From the NCBI RefSeq assembly GCF_947242115.1, contig NC_074726.1:6689951-6753950 (forward strand): a DNA stretch of 64,000 nucleotides, read 5' to 3'. Of this stretch, positions 20,701 through 29,947 are shown piece by piece; position 1 is the first letter of the stretch; each line of letters begins with the position of its first letter. The DNA is from Biomphalaria glabrata. Its lineage: Eukaryota; Mollusca; Gastropoda; Planorbidae. The translations under genes and the position numbers were made by a program. The notes beneath the pieces were generated by a model that had not been told where the DNA came from, made no database searches, and saw only the letters and a list, made by a program, of their open reading frames with translations.

Positions 20701-22944
20701 TTTGTTACTTATTTCCACTTAATTTTTTTAAAGGTCTGAGGTGTTTAAAAAGTGTTGTAATATTTTTTTTTATAGACAGAGGAGCTAGAAACACTGACCA
20801 CCGCTATTGTCTGTCTGTTTCAATCAAACAACCCTCTGCTGGACCAGGTTCCTTCACTTGGCTACATTCCTCGGGTTGTCGCTGCCATGAGCTCAAAGAA
20901 CACAGCTGTGCCCAGGTCGGGCATCCAAGTCTTTCACCAGCTGGCTAATAGTGAGGTGTGTTTGTAGGCATTTAATTTAATTTATGTCTCTTTTAACCAC
21001 ACGACTAAATATTCTTGTCGCTTGGATTTTTAAAAAAATTCTGCCTTAATTCTTTAAAACTCCAGCTCTGCATCAGAAGTCTGGCCACAGTTGACTGTAT
21101 TAACCCATTGAAGACAGCCATGAAGATCAGAAAGGATGCTATTGGTCTCGCAGCTGAAGCCTTGTACAAGATGTTTGAGAAAGGGGAAGACGAGCTTGTA
21201 CAACAGGTGATGGGCAACAGTTGTTGTTTGCTTTTTTTTTTTTTACAGTATGTCTGTGTGAATAACTAAAGTCCAGTAGTTTCCACTTTGCAAAATAGGA
21301 TCAGTATATGTTTAATTGATACAACATTATTCTTATCTTTACCAGATGGTTGTTGTCATTTAAATAAAATTGTGGTTTTCATATTCAGGCTTTGTCAGCA
21401 GACTTGATTCCATATCTGTTGAAACTTCTGGAGGGGGGCCTTGAGGCCATGGACAACCCAGCTTCCACCAAAGCTCAGATAGTCAAAGCCCTAAAAGCTA
21501 TGCAGAGGAGCTTAGCTCATGGGGAAAAGGTGAGAAGTAGTTTCATGTTAGTCAAATATGAAAATATGAATGAGAAGACCTAGATTTGTGTCCACTAGGA
21601 AATTATCAGAACAAAAACTTAACAGTTGTGGATAATAGTCTGTGAAATAAAAAAGACTTTATTACTATAATATTCATTTTTTGATGTTAGAACATTAGTT
21701 CTGATAACTGAGTATGTATGTACTGTTGAAAGTACATTGCTTAAATGTCATGATTTTTAAATGCCTGTATGGAAGGTATAGAGGGACTTCTTTTGGTTCA
21801 ACAGTTACGCCGTATAGGGATGAACGTATGCCATAAGCAGTCTTTTTTTTTGGTGAGCTGAAAGGTGGTTGATGTAACAGAGGTGCCCCACAGAATCACT
21901 TTAAAGACCAGCTTAGGTGCCAACTTGCTTTAATTGACATAGAAGAGAGCACCTGGTTTTATGCGGCTTCAGAATGAGACAGCTGTGGGTCACTTGCAAA
22001 GGCAGCAGGATACACATTGAGACCAAAAGAAAATCTGCCGAAGACAAGATGTAGACGATAAAAAGAAAATCTAAACAATGGTTATGCTGTGCTGGATGTT
22101 GTAAAATATGTAGGTTACAGCTTGGCTGCGTAGCCACGAGAAATACTGCATTCCTCATTAATCTTCAGACTTTAAAACTAGCCTTTTAAAACCTTTTTTT
22201 ACCAAGTCATTCCCAGATAAAAACTGTCTTAAGATTTCTTCTTTCAAAGTGCAGTTCAAGCTTGCAGAAATGTCTTTCAATTAACTTTGTATCATTTTGG
22301 AATTCCTTGCACTCTGGATTGCAAACGTACCTTTTATTAAGTCTTACTTTCACTTGCCCTGACCTCATAACATTATGGAAGTGAATGCACATTAAAACAT
22401 TTTGTTAATAACCACACCATGGCAAGTCTTATGTTGCAGACCTAGATGTTTCATGTGGTTGCTGCACCATTATCATTACATACATGTATCTGATGTTGTA
22501 TGCTTATAACATTTTTATCATACATTTTGACCATTAGGTGACAGAAATCTTGGACAAGTCCCCTGTCTGGAGGGACTACAAGGACCAGAGACATGACCTG
22601 TTTATCACTGACACCAACATTGCTGGCTATCTGACCGGTCAGTTGAAAATTTTATACATTTAAATAATTATGACAAGTATGATTAATTGCTAGTGAAACT
22701 TTTTTAAAGCTTTACAGAACTTGCTAAAAGAGGGATGACCCTATCATATTTTGTGTGACATTACGTTTTCCAATCTCCTTTGATATTACAACACATTTTA
22801 TCCTGTTTTCCCTCAGGTCCAACAGGGCCCAGTGTGGCTGGCTACTTAACAGCAGGAACCATGAGATCAACGATGCCTGACGCCCCGCCACCCGTCGACA
22901 GAGATCATCATGAGGAGCATCCCAGAAACTCTTCCTTTACATAA
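2599..22944 (+). CDS. DNAJC13: DnaJ homologue subfamily C member 13 (RME-8), C-terminal ~584 residues, 14 exons
   Basis: RME-8/DNAJC13 is a large endosomal J-domain protein that brings Hsc70 to early endosomes and acts with SNX1/retromer and the WASH complex in receptor recycling. Only the C-terminal helical-repeat part is here; the J domain is upstream of the window. Coding exons: 2599-2715, 4504-4557, 4892-5018, 13768-13859, 15078-15177, 15364-15438, 17398-17598, 17918-17999, 18638-18854, 20776-20955, 21066-21206, 21389-21529, 22538-22637, 22817-22944. All introns are GT-AG and all phases match, giving one open frame to TAA at 22942-22944. Marks of the family are [14 protein letters not shown] (first exon), ENPELIWND (an IWN repeat), [20 protein letters not shown], and near the end AGYLTGP...AGYLTAGT with PPPVD. 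Two exons have seeded minisatellites in the following intron. Identification is from remembered human sequence and is firm. Confidence 0.96.
2689..3177 (+). repeat. 49-bp minisatellite made of the end of exon a plus its 5' splice site
   Basis: Each unit carries aatgagcagccaacatttg (the exon end), then tactagag|gtaagaac (junction and donor) and intron sequence acacaaacactcacac. Units start at 2689 (the true exon end), 2783, 2832, 2881, 2931, 2980, 3029, 3079 and 3128, so the spacing is 49-50 bp and there are eight extra copies. Most keep a usable-looking gtaag donor; two have an altered one (agaagtaaag). A remnant of the array continues at 3421-3475 beyond an inserted SINE. Confidence 0.95.
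3178..3420 (-). repeat. SINE family 3 inserted in the exon-derived minisatellite
   Basis: Minus-strand SINE. The right end is the tRNA-like head (reverse complement starts gtggtcgagaggctaagtg and carries GTTCAAGGCTC). The left end is the tail of ATAA repeats (ataaataaataaa). Minisatellite sequence 'aaacactcacac' flanks both sides, so the SINE landed inside the array. Other copies: 18040-18300, 26348-26545, 53600-53800. Confidence 0.85.
3650..3890 (+). repeat. SINE family 1, diverged copy
   Basis: Family landmarks in order: 'gtctggcttccaaactgagg', B-box-like 'gagtttgaatccc', 'gtaaaggcagttggttgttg', 'tgctggccacatcacc', 'cagatgaacttaacatcatc'. It is much diverged, so probably an old insertion. 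Confidence 0.75.
4504..4557 (+). CDS. DNAJC13: DNAJC13 exon b
   Basis: 54 nt, phase 0 at both ends, [18 protein letters not shown], matching human VPKAFAASLLDYIGSQAQ. Acceptor ttcactacag, donor gtaagttg. Confidence 0.95.
4892..5018 (+). CDS. DNAJC13: DNAJC13 exon c
   Basis: 127 nt, starts phase 0 with [12 protein letters not shown] and ends RNIIKASP plus one base of a Gly codon. Acceptor tctctttacag, donor gtaagattg. Its last 22 nt (AATATCATC...AGTCCTG) and the donor seed the huge 55-bp array that fills the next intron. Confidence 0.95.
4997..13184 (+). repeat. 8.2-kb, ~149-copy minisatellite made of the end of exon c plus its 5' splice site
   Basis: Unit of 55 bp: exon-derived aatttcaacaaagctagt then cctg|gtaaga (junction and donor), then intron-derived ctgtcacaaaccact and gattacctctaa. 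A minority of units keep the original exon bases (aatatcatcaaagc). A frequent 53-bp variant has cctggtacaacttac and so a weakened donor. Units are grouped into higher-order repeats: a block from 5691 recurs at 8118, 2427 bp later, with the same landmark variants, and a 764-bp repeat is seen in 10.4-12.2 kb. The last, diverged unit ends near 13184. The copy number is an estimate from length and may suffer from assembly collapse. Confidence 0.97.
13314..13634 (+). repeat. 20-bp minisatellite, about 16 copies
   Basis: Tandem units of the form aggactagggctcaatatat with few substitutions (gaacta, gggact variants). It lies in the same intron as the 8.2-kb array, about 130 bp downstream of its end and about 130 bp before the next exon. 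It shows no match to exon sequence. Confidence 0.95.
13768..13859 (+). CDS. DNAJC13: DNAJC13 exon d
   Basis: 92 nt; completes the split Gly codon and reads [19 protein letters not shown] to QQFTIE, ending phase 0. Human counterpart SECIGHFKLIFSLLRV. Acceptor acaatggcag, donor gtaagcc. The intron before it is 8.75 kb, nearly all minisatellite. Confidence 0.94.
13990..14165 (+). repeat. SINE family 1-related, diverged
   Basis: Contains a tRNA-like stretch 'gtgcttggctgagcagttc', 'gggatccaattctggtgg', then 'aggctggaattttat', 'gtccacccagcttttgtgg' and 'gttggtatgctttccaca'. These follow the order of family 1 landmarks but with many differences, so this is an old or subfamily copy. Confidence 0.55.
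15078..15177 (+). CDS. DNAJC13: DNAJC13 exon e
   Basis: 100 nt from phase 0: [20 protein letters not shown] to FSLQSVSS plus one base. It matches human VVNIVTSNQDCVNNIAES. Acceptor ttattgtttag, donor gtaagtg. Confidence 0.94.
15364..15438 (+). CDS. DNAJC13: DNAJC13 exon f
   Basis: 75 nt; reads [19 protein letters not shown] to KEAMSK plus one base. Human counterpart ALTSSTKIIKEAMAKG. Acceptor cacattctag, donor gtagagtg. Confidence 0.94.
15507..16411. mobile_element. 905-bp non-autonomous DNA element with TTAA ends and ~22-bp inverted termini
   Basis: The left end reads TTAAAGGGAAACTTCGATGG and the right end is the reverse complement of TTAAAGGGAAACTCCGATGG, one mismatch over 20. TTAA on both sides fits a piggyBac-type target duplication. 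The interior holds no recognisable transposase; it has AT-rich sequence and segments with ordinary base composition. It lies in the DNAJC13 intron between exons f and g. Confidence 0.85.
16840..16985 (+). repeat. tRNA-headed SINE-like fragment
   Basis: A tRNA-like region 'ggttgtggtatgcatcc' with a good B-box, GGTTCAAATCCTGCC, at 16904-16918, followed by 'cttgtaggaggttagagc'. No second copy of this exact family is seen here, so the assignment is weak. Confidence 0.45.
17398..17598 (+). CDS. DNAJC13: DNAJC13 exon g
   Basis: 201 nt; [18 protein letters not shown] through [18 protein letters not shown] and [17 protein letters not shown] plus one base. Very close to human LIYLLDMFCNSTHPQV...[18 protein letters not shown]...FMDAMRDNPEAAVHIFEG. 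The best conserved exon in the window. Acceptor gactatctcag, donor gtaaaag. Confidence 0.96.
17918..17999 (+). CDS. DNAJC13: DNAJC13 exon h (IWN repeat)
   Basis: 82 nt; [18 protein letters not shown] to NKLRE plus two bases of a Lys codon. Contains the IWN motif that names the repeated module of RME-8 proteins. Acceptor tttttctag, donor gtaagtac. Confidence 0.95.
18040..18300 (+). repeat. SINE family 3, plus-strand copy
   Basis: Shared landmarks with the other copies: 'gatttaattcccaactc', 'cccccaggtccactaaag', 'gattggaccatagagcac', 'aagatgcgctatacataagc'. Diverged; the 5' head is degraded. Confidence 0.65.
18638..18854 (+). CDS. DNAJC13: DNAJC13 exon i
   Basis: 217 nt; [20 protein letters not shown], then [20 protein letters not shown] and [14 protein letters not shown] to AGNCN, ending phase 0. 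Human counterpart [26 protein letters not shown]. It repeats the [12 protein letters not shown] module of exon a after a second IWN unit. Acceptor cctctaacccag, donor gtaagccc. Confidence 0.96.
18855..20775 (+). other. DNAJC13 intron with no recognisable feature
   Basis: AT-rich intron sequence. It holds a trace of telomere-like CCCTAA (two tandem units near 19988) and no SINE, LINE or TIR element that I can recognise. Confidence 0.6.
20776..20955 (+). CDS. DNAJC13: DNAJC13 exon j
   Basis: 180 nt, phase 0 both ends: [18 protein letters not shown] to HQLANSE, including [18 protein letters not shown]. Matches human ETLETLTMATVCLF...LADQVPPLGHLPKVIQAM. Acceptor ttttttttatag, donor gtgtgtttg. 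Confidence 0.95.
21066..21206 (+). CDS. DNAJC13: DNAJC13 exon k
   Basis: 141 nt, phase 0 both ends: [20 protein letters not shown] to GEDELVQQ. Human counterpart [20 protein letters not shown]...QSELVAQ. Acceptor ttaaaactccag, donor gtgatggg. Confidence 0.95.
21389..21529 (+). CDS. DNAJC13: DNAJC13 exon l
   Basis: 141 nt, phase 0 both ends: [19 protein letters not shown] to [10 protein letters not shown], with [13 protein letters not shown] identical or nearly so to human. Acceptor ttcatattcag, donor gtgagaag. Confidence 0.96.
21866..22165 (+). mobile_element. Degenerate LINE ORF2 C-terminus (group with WR...EAKR and terminal zinc finger)
   Basis: Three-frame reading gives LINE-type pieces: [11 protein letters not shown], a Trp/Arg-rich helix region, an EDKM..KRKS basic stretch, then [17 protein letters not shown], which matches the C..C.R.C..R.GL..H finger at the end of this LINE group. 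Several stops and frame changes. A second copy of the same region starts at 54878 with the same 'agaggtgcccc' opening. It sits in the DNAJC13 intron between exons l and m. Confidence 0.7.
22538..22637 (+). CDS. DNAJC13: DNAJC13 exon m
   Basis: 100 nt from phase 0: [20 protein letters not shown] then [13 protein letters not shown] plus one base. Human counterpart [34 protein letters not shown]. Acceptor ttgaccattag, donor gtcagttg (weaker than the others). Confidence 0.96.
22817..22944 (+). CDS. DNAJC13: DNAJC13 exon n, last coding exon
   Basis: 128 nt: [20 protein letters not shown], then [18 protein letters not shown] and SSFT stop. Human ends [35 protein letters not shown]. Acceptor ttttccctcag. 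Stop TAA at 22942-22944. Confidence 0.95.
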
Positions 22945-23027
22945 TACATGCCTCCTAACCCCTCCCCCCCCCCTGCCCAAATCCTTGTCTCCCCCACCTT
23001 CTCCAATCCTTACCCTTTCATTTATTT

Positions 23028-23190
23028 ACTGACATAAGAAAGACTTTAAATGCCAAATTGTGATGTCAACAAAGGCTCCTCCCACTGACATGAAAGACTT
23101 TAATGCCAAATTGTGATGTCAACAAAGGCTCCTCCTACTGACATGAAAGACTTTAAATTCCTAATTGTGATGTCAACAAAGGCTCCTCCC
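23028..23190 (+). repeat. Three tandem ~54-bp units in the 3' UTR
   Basis: Units read actgacatgaaagacttta, atgccaaattgtgatg, tcaacaaaggctcctccc with few changes. The unit carries no splice-site-like junction, unlike the intron arrays. Confidence 0.9.
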
Positions 23191-23249
23191 TTGTGACATA
23201 GGCACATCCCAGTCTTATTTCAGATGTGTGCGAGTGTTAACTAGCCGCA

Positions 23250-23255
23250 AATAAA
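23250..23255 (+). terminator. DNAJC13: Proximal polyadenylation signal AATAAA
   Basis: AATAAA about 305 bp after the stop codon, followed by GT-rich sequence (ctgtaacc, gtttgacaatctgtt). It is the first canonical signal in the 3' UTR. Confidence 0.5.
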
Positions 23256-23616
23256 AGTCTGTAACCTAGTCCAAGTGATATGCAGGTTTGACAATCTGTT
23301 ATTGGTATAAATGATGCCCATTCATGTATTTTCTTTGAATCCTAAGAAAGTGTAATGTACAAAATGATCAGCATTTTCATGTTCTGTCTACATCTTGGCC
23401 TTGTGCCTGTCTTTCTTGCTTCCTTTGTGTATCTTTTTTTTTTTCATGTGATACCTGGTCCAGTGTTTGTGACTTGACCAGTGGCAGATTGAAAGCATCT
23501 GTGGATTAGAATTATTCTATTGTTCTAATGTTTACATGGAATGATACTAATTTATTGTTATAAATTTGACTGGCTGTATGTTTTGCTCTTTTCCATTGTG
23601 TACAATTTCATCGCAG

Positions 23617-23642
23617 GACCAAAGCCATTCGGCATCAAGTAA
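23617..23642 (+). CDS. DNAJC13: Possible alternative last coding exon of DNAJC13
   Basis: After acceptor tacaatttcatcgcag, the sequence joined to the one-base overhang of exon m reads G-PKPFGIK stop (TAA 23640-23642). Exon n after the same overhang also starts with GP. If spliced, the protein would end AGYLTGPKPFGIK in place of the Pro-rich tail. This is inference from frame, acceptor and proximity; it may be chance. Confidence 0.35.
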
Positions 23643-25174
23643 TTTACATGTTTATTTTTCTTACTTAAACTTTTTGTTTTATTGGCTGACACCTTGTTAC
23701 AGTTTGTCTCATGACTGTTTGGATTCTTGTTCTGATTTGATTTAGTGTTAATACCATTTTGTTGAAGAATGATAGAAGCTGTAAGTCTTGCTTGGTAACA
23801 AGCATTACATGTTCTTTGGGGGAACTATCAAAGTTTGAACAAGTCTTCTTCATATTGACTTTTTATCTGTACATTAATAGAGAAGAATGTCTGGACAGAT
23901 TCAATGTACATAATTGCTGCTTCACTTAAATTGAAAGCTATTGCAAAAAAAAAAATTTTTTTTTTCAAATATGATTAATGTAAATGATTATGTGATGTAT
24001 ATGTGCCCTTCTGTTTTCCTAGAACAGTGTTACACGCACATGTCTCAAGAGAATTTTTATTTTCAGTTTTTTATGAGACCTGTTCAAGAGGTAACCCCTA
24101 GTTCATGATTCCATTATTAGCAGTGGTGCTCTGTAATCTGATGCAGAAACACTTTATATTTTTTCAAGTCATTGGGTGTTGGCATTGTGACTAGAAGAAT
24201 TTACAAATATTTGAAACACTAGTATACAATTATGTTTAATTATCTGAACCAAATGTAAAAGTCTGGCAAAGTGTATTGCTGTCTATCCCATAGCCATTGG
24301 CAGTCTAGAAGTAGAATAGTGTTGATTGGAGACTTTGATCTTATGATCAATCCAGGATTTCCTATAATGACGTAGCTATGACATGCTAGAGTAAACTTCA
24401 TTGTATTACTTAGTTTTGATCGAGCCTAACTTGGTTAAGTTTTAAAAAATCACTTTGTCAAGAAAATTATTCCCCTTGAATCTGTCATTTTGAGCTGAAG
24501 AATTATTTTTTTTACTCAATGTCTGCTATTTCAGCTTAATACAAGTCACTTTATAGTTTTGTGTCTACCATTTTAGTTGTGGTTAAGCATGGGGTACGTA
24601 GTAGCCCAACACCAGCACTCGGACATGAAGACTGGAGATGGACACAATAATAGAATACTTTGTATGAATTTTAATGTTTGAGATTTAAGATAAAACAATG
24701 TTTTTATATGAAAGATTTTTGATATTACTTTGCAATTAGTGAACAAAGTTTTTGACTATATTTTCTGCAATATTAAATGGCTTGCATATCATTCTTATAT
24801 TATTCTTGTGTCTAGGGTACATGTGTGTCTGCTGAATGTGAACAGCTCTCTGTCAATGGTTATCTCCCTGTCTTCAAATACCGAAATGTCAAGGGGTAGT
24901 CACTGGCCAGGTTCCAATGCTGAACTATTTCTGGCAAACAGAACATTCATGATTATGCATCTAGGTTAAGAGGGGTAGTAATAATAGTTGAAGAATATTT
25001 GTTAGTGTTGCTATACAATATTTCCTGAAATTCATTACCTTGTATCATCCTAGTCTCATTCTACCTATAGTATACTTTTGGGATAGACTAGAACATGAAC
25101 TTTAAGCTTTAGGCATAGTACTCGTTTGTTCTTCAATGTCTTTTATTGCTGGATATTAATAGTGTAAAGAATGA

Positions 25175-25180
25175 AATAAA
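25175..25180 (+). terminator. DNAJC13: Distal polyadenylation signal AATAAA
   Basis: AATAAA in 'atgaaataaagtttcat', followed within 40 bp by T-rich sequence. It would close a ~2.2-kb 3' UTR and is the natural end for the transcript using the alternative exon. Confidence 0.5.
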
Positions 25181-25199
25181 GTTTCATAACTCTTGTTAA

Positions 25200-26347
25200 T
25201 TCTATTCGCATTGTTTCATAATGAGTTCCGTTCATTTATTTATTTCCACTTCATATCTTGTTGATTGTTTGCTTAATATGCATACATTGGACTAAATGAA
25301 ATTGTAAGCTGTACTACTATACCTCTGAGTTCTTTCCCCTGTTTCATCAATTCTATTCTTCAAACTAAAAGTTATGTGTTCAGCTATTCTACTACTGTAT
25401 CTTGTCCAGTCTAATTTAGGTTTCTGTGACAATTCATTATTAAACTATATTACATATTGAAATATTTATTTTTTATTTAGAAATAGTTTATGATATGTTA
25501 TTTAACCCTCTAGCTTTATTTGCAAATAACAGATGTTTGTTTGTTTTTTATTTGCCATATGCATTTTTCTTTACATTTTGAAACAAAAAAAAAGTATATG
25601 AATAGATTTTACTGAATGATGTTTTTTTTTTAAAAAAAGAGATGACTTTATCCATATTGTGGTAAGTTGTTGAGAAGATGTTTTCTTGAAGATATAAGTG
25701 ATATCCCAAATGTTGACTTCTAGAAGGATTATTCTAATGATAATGTTGTTGGTTTATTGATTATGTTTATTGTAGGTCAATGATCAAATGGCTTGTGTCA
25801 AGGATTCAACTGATTCAAGTCTGAGTCTTGAAATTAAAGCAAACTATTTGTAATAATTGAACATTTGTTTCGTTTTTTTTTTTCTTCTTATTTTTGTTTT
25901 ACTGAAGTGGGCTGTGTGTGACAAGGGGATACACTGCTGGGCTGCCTATTATGGGGGGTGGGGATGGAATTTCAAGCTGTGTTGGCTGAGCACCTAAAGG
26001 CAGCTTGGAAATCAGGATCTCCACATGAAATATTTGGGCTCCAGACAACTGGTACATGTGGGCCCCTCTGCCTTCCCCCCTTCTATGACAAAAACCTTCA
26101 AATACGTAAAGAAGATGCATTAAATAGCGTGAAGGGCTCCCTCCAGCTTTGTTGGGACCCAATATTAGAGTGCCCCCCTCCCCGGCGGTAGATACCCACT
26201 GGAAATGTAAGGTAGTTTGAATCCAATTTATGACAGAGAAAACTTGAAAAACCTTGATACTTTTAGTTCTTGTGTGACTACCAAGAATTCTACCCGAATC
26301 AAAGTTAAAAATTCCTCCCCATATCTCTATCTCTCTCTATAGGCCTA
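25200..26347. other. Intergenic, no recognisable gene
   Basis: AT-rich to 25900, then a more balanced stretch (25900-26200) with short open frames that have no recognisable domain and no splice context. Confidence 0.5.
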
Positions 26348-26545
26348 TTTAGAAAATAAATTTTAGCTTTTTAATAGCCCTACTTTCATGCTTATAGCAT
26401 GCTTAGAGTGCTATGGTCCAATCTCATTTGTGGAGGGGGTATCTAGGAGAAGGTTTTCCGTGCTGCCTTTTGGCGCTCAGTAAACACAACTCTGCTCGAG
26501 TCCGGTGTCGAACCTCGAGGCCCCTTCATATGTAGCAAAGTTAGG
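26348..26545 (-). repeat. SINE family 3, minus-strand copy
   Basis: Shares 'ctactttcatgcttatagc', 'atggtccaatctcatttgtg', 'gggggtatctaggagaa', 'gtgctgcctttt', 'cagtaaacacaactctg' and 'ggtgtcgaacctcgag' with the copy at 3178-3420. Confidence 0.85.
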
Positions 26546-27273
26546 AGAATCTAAGACAAAAGAAAATGAAATTAAGAACAGCTTGTTGTGGTAACAGTGG
26601 GAGGGTGATGGGCCCCTTATCGTATAAAGTGCTCTATTTGTAAAACAAAAAATTGGTGCCGGTACTCGGTGATGAATTGCCTTTTAACTACTAATATATT
26701 AATAATAAACGTTACAATACAAGAAAAGTAATCCACCCCCCCCGGCCTTACCGGTGCGTACCGTCACAAAAAAGAGCACTGTATATTCAGTGTATATATA
26801 TACCTCCCCCCTCTCTCCAGCTAACTGTTCTTATTTTATTTAAAATTTAAATTGTCTCTCTTGATTGTTTTCTTGAAAGGAGGTGGGAAAAAGTCTAACA
26901 TTATTTTTAATTCTTGGGATATACGTAACCTAATAGTTTCCCCTTACTATTAAAACTGCGTAACTTCTAATTGTTTACCTTTGTAAAGTCTATGTAGTTT
27001 CTTCTCCATCCTACCCACGTTACAGACAACAATAGTTTGTAATCCGTTGCCCTTTGCCATCCTGGCGTGACGGAATTTCAACACGTCTGATCCCAGCGTC
27101 AGTAGACAAAGAGGTCGCCTGTATCTTGTTAAGAGGACTTTATCCCCGTCAATAGAACGTAAGAACTACTTTTATTCAATTATCACAAGTGTAGCGTATA
27201 GATTTGGGTTTTAAAATTTAACATTAGATCTCAAAGGGAAATAAGAATGAGACTGGCCAATGTTTAACAAGCT
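26546..27273. other. Intergenic, nothing recognised
   Basis: No coding, RNA or repeat feature that I can support. It includes short C-rich runs near 26735 and 26805. Confidence 0.5.
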
Positions 27274-27712
27274 CAGGGCCGGATTTAAGTAGGCCTATGT
27301 GAAGGCCCCGGCCAGGAGTTTTGTCGAGGCCCCTACAATTTTTTTTTAAAAAGCTTTAATAAAGATCCACATATGAATGAAACTGCTTATATTGAAGGGC
27401 TATATTTTAGAAGAAAGAAAAAGAGTTCTTGTAAATTCAATCTCACTTTCCTTTACAAAAAATATTAAATATGCATATTTTAGTTTTAAAAAGTGTATAT
27501 TTTTGAGTTTGTTAGACGCACTGTCATGAATCCAGAGCTGTATTTACTTCTTCCGAGTATGCTACAAGCGTACACTTCTTAATCACGACATTTTTGCCAG
27601 CCCTGAAAATGCGAACGATAAAAAAAAAAAAAAAATGAATGTATTTTCTCCCTTTTGTAGAGGCCCCTTTCGGAATTCCAACTTGAGACCCCTTGTTAGG
27701 GGGTCAAGCGTC
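27274..27712. mobile_element. hAT-like MITE (CAGGGCCGGATTTAAG family), diverged
   Basis: Starts CAGGGCCGGATTTAAGTAGG and continues 'gaggcccctacaattttt', 'aagctttaataaagatcca' like the intact copy at 44251-44606. The right half shares 'gaggcccctttcgg' but the terminal repeat is degraded, so the right boundary is approximate. Confidence 0.65.
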
Positions 27713-29204
27713 GACAAGCGGCTTTGGGTCACTTTTGGCCTCTCAGCCACACATCCTATACTTTCCTCCCTGAAGCTGTGTGCTCTCGTGAACTTCCTTA
27801 CACAGAAAATTAAAGAATTTAAATTCCCAGCGTTCAACCCGGATTACTAAGTGCAAATCTCAGACTAAAATTCACGTAGTCTATGGTAATACAGTAGGCC
27901 AATGCGTCGATAAGTTAATGATATAATCCAGTTGCTATGTTTGTTGTTATTATTTTATCATTTATGCTAACGTAATTGTCCCCACACATTAAAAAAATAT
28001 ATATATAATAGTATTTATGCGCTAGTTTAATTTTTTTTCAAAAACTTCTTTGAATTTATTTTGTTTGGTTTGTATTATTCTACAGATAGACTTCTTATCT
28101 TATTATATACATAAGCGCCACTGACATATTACTAATTCTCCCACTTGTGGGGTGCAAAAAATACGAAAATTTAACCTGTTGTTACTTTCCTTGCGATTCG
28201 AACAACTTAGCCATTTTATCAATCGAAACAGCATACGGTTAAATTTATCAAAAAGTTTTCTTTATTCACGAATAATATGTTGTTGTTTTTTTTATATTCC
28301 ATATATTAAAAAGTACAAGGTTATATTTCCTTTCGTTTTTAAGCACTATTGAAACTCTTTTTCTGAGAATCATTCATTTCCAGCAGCACATATCTTGCTT
28401 TTCAAAAGTGATATAGAATTCACATTTCAGAAAAAGGGAGTTGATCCATGGCGATAAACAATATGTAGCCTGGGAACCAATCAACGGGCGTAATCGGTGG
28501 GTAATGCCAGTAATCTTAAAAGTTACAGAAGTCTATTCAAATGAGAATATAATTACGGCTAACGCTTACCCATATATTAATTTAATCACGCATGTTAAAG
28601 ACATAAACTGTACTAAGTGGTTGGTTTTCCTGGCTGATTCACGCCATTCATTCCTTGCTCTAATGGCAATAAGGAAGAAGAAGCACAATTTTTCCTAGCC
28701 TATAAGAAATATGCCTTTTGTCTTTGTGTCTTTCTAAGTCATGTATTATTTTTTGCATTTGTATTTGTAAATAATGTAAATTGTGATTCCGTGTTTGATG
28801 TATTATTGTTACTTTACTTTTATAGTCTTCTGTCCTGAAGCGTCTTTAAATTTAGAACAACAGACTTGACCCACTAGTCACAAATCTGCCCAGCCCAAAA
28901 GAATCTAGTTCATCAGAAGTTATTGTTCCTGTAAACAAGTTGCCGGCTGACGATACATTTATATTAAACTTCAGTGACAGCCCGGCAGCCCGGCAGCCGT
29001 ATGTAGTGGCATTCTTTTGTTGGTTTGTTTGTTTGTCATATCAAACAGAATTGTCAAGGATAAGACGATATATGTATTTTTTTTTTTTACTTCGGTGAGG
29101 AGTGAATATGAAATACCTCCACCCCCCCTTCCTCTCTACCTCAGCCCATGGGATGAACAATGGACAAGTAATGAAACCAATGGAAGGAAACTAAGTAATG
29201 AGAC
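27713..29204. other. Intergenic with one unrecognised short open frame
   Basis: The open frame at 28441-28698 (85 codons, plus strand) ends ADSRHSFLALMAIRKKK. I do not recognise a family. The Lys-rich end over a GAAGAAGAAG stretch suggests repeat-derived sequence and not a host gene. The rest is AT-rich with nothing supported. Confidence 0.4.
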
Positions 29205-29720
29205 CTGAATAATGAAACCTGAATAATGAAACCTGAATAATGAAAACTGAATAATGAAACCTATGTGATGAACCCTAAGTAACAAACCTAAGTAACAAAC
29301 CTAAGTAATAAACCTTAATAACAAACCTAAGTAACAAACCTAGGTAACAAACCTAAATAACAAACCTAAGAAACAAACCTAAGTAACAAACCTAAGTAAC
29401 AAACCTAAATAACAAACCTAAGTAACAAACCTAAGTAACAAACCTAAGTAACAAACCTAAATAACAAACCTAAGTAACAAACATAAATAACAAATCTAAG
29501 TAACAAACCTAAGTAACAAACCTAAGTAACAAACCTAAATAACAAACCTAAATAACAAACCTAAGTAACAAACCTAAATAACAAACCTAAGTAACAAACC
29601 TAAGTAACAAACCTAAGTAACAAACCTAAATAACAAACCTAAGTAACAAACCTAAATAACAAACCTAAGTAACAAACCTAAGTAACAAACCTAAGTAACA
29701 AACCTAAGTAGCAAACCTAG
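29205..29720 (+). repeat. 13-bp minisatellite, nearly 40 copies
   Basis: It begins with 14-bp units (gaataatgaaacct) and changes gradually into 13-bp units (taacaaacctaag / aataacaaacctaa). The two alternating variants, agtaac and aataac, follow a patchy order. Confidence 0.95.
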
Positions 29721-29789
29721 TCCGCTGGTTCAGTCAAGTGTGACTTTTAGAATTATTTTTCAGCTAGGGAAACAATGAAGTGTCTTAAC

Positions 29790-29945
29790 AAATATTGAAG
29801 TGTCTCAGCAAACTCTGGTGTCGTCAAATTTTGAAGTGTCTTAACAAATATTGAAGTGTGTTAGCAAACTCTGAAGTGTCTCAACAAACATTGAAGTGTC
29901 TTAAACTTTTAAGTGACTCAATAAATATTGGATTACCTCAACGAA
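29790..29945 (+). repeat. Short degenerate tandem repeat
   Basis: About six imperfect units of the type ttgaagtgtcttaacaaata. Confidence 0.75.
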
Positions 29946-29947
29946 TT

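Larger units (their letters stand above)
22945..25200 (+). other. DNAJC13: DNAJC13 3' UTR and downstream region
   Basis: Untranslated sequence following the stop. It contains a C-rich stretch, three tandem ~54-bp units (23028-23190), a proximal polyadenylation signal (23250), a possible alternative last exon (23617) and a distal signal (25175). Which end is used cannot be told from the sequence. Confidence 0.6.

Noticed and set aside
28441-28698. 85-codon open frame as a host gene
   Set aside because: No family recognised, no splice context, Lys-rich end over a GAA repeat.
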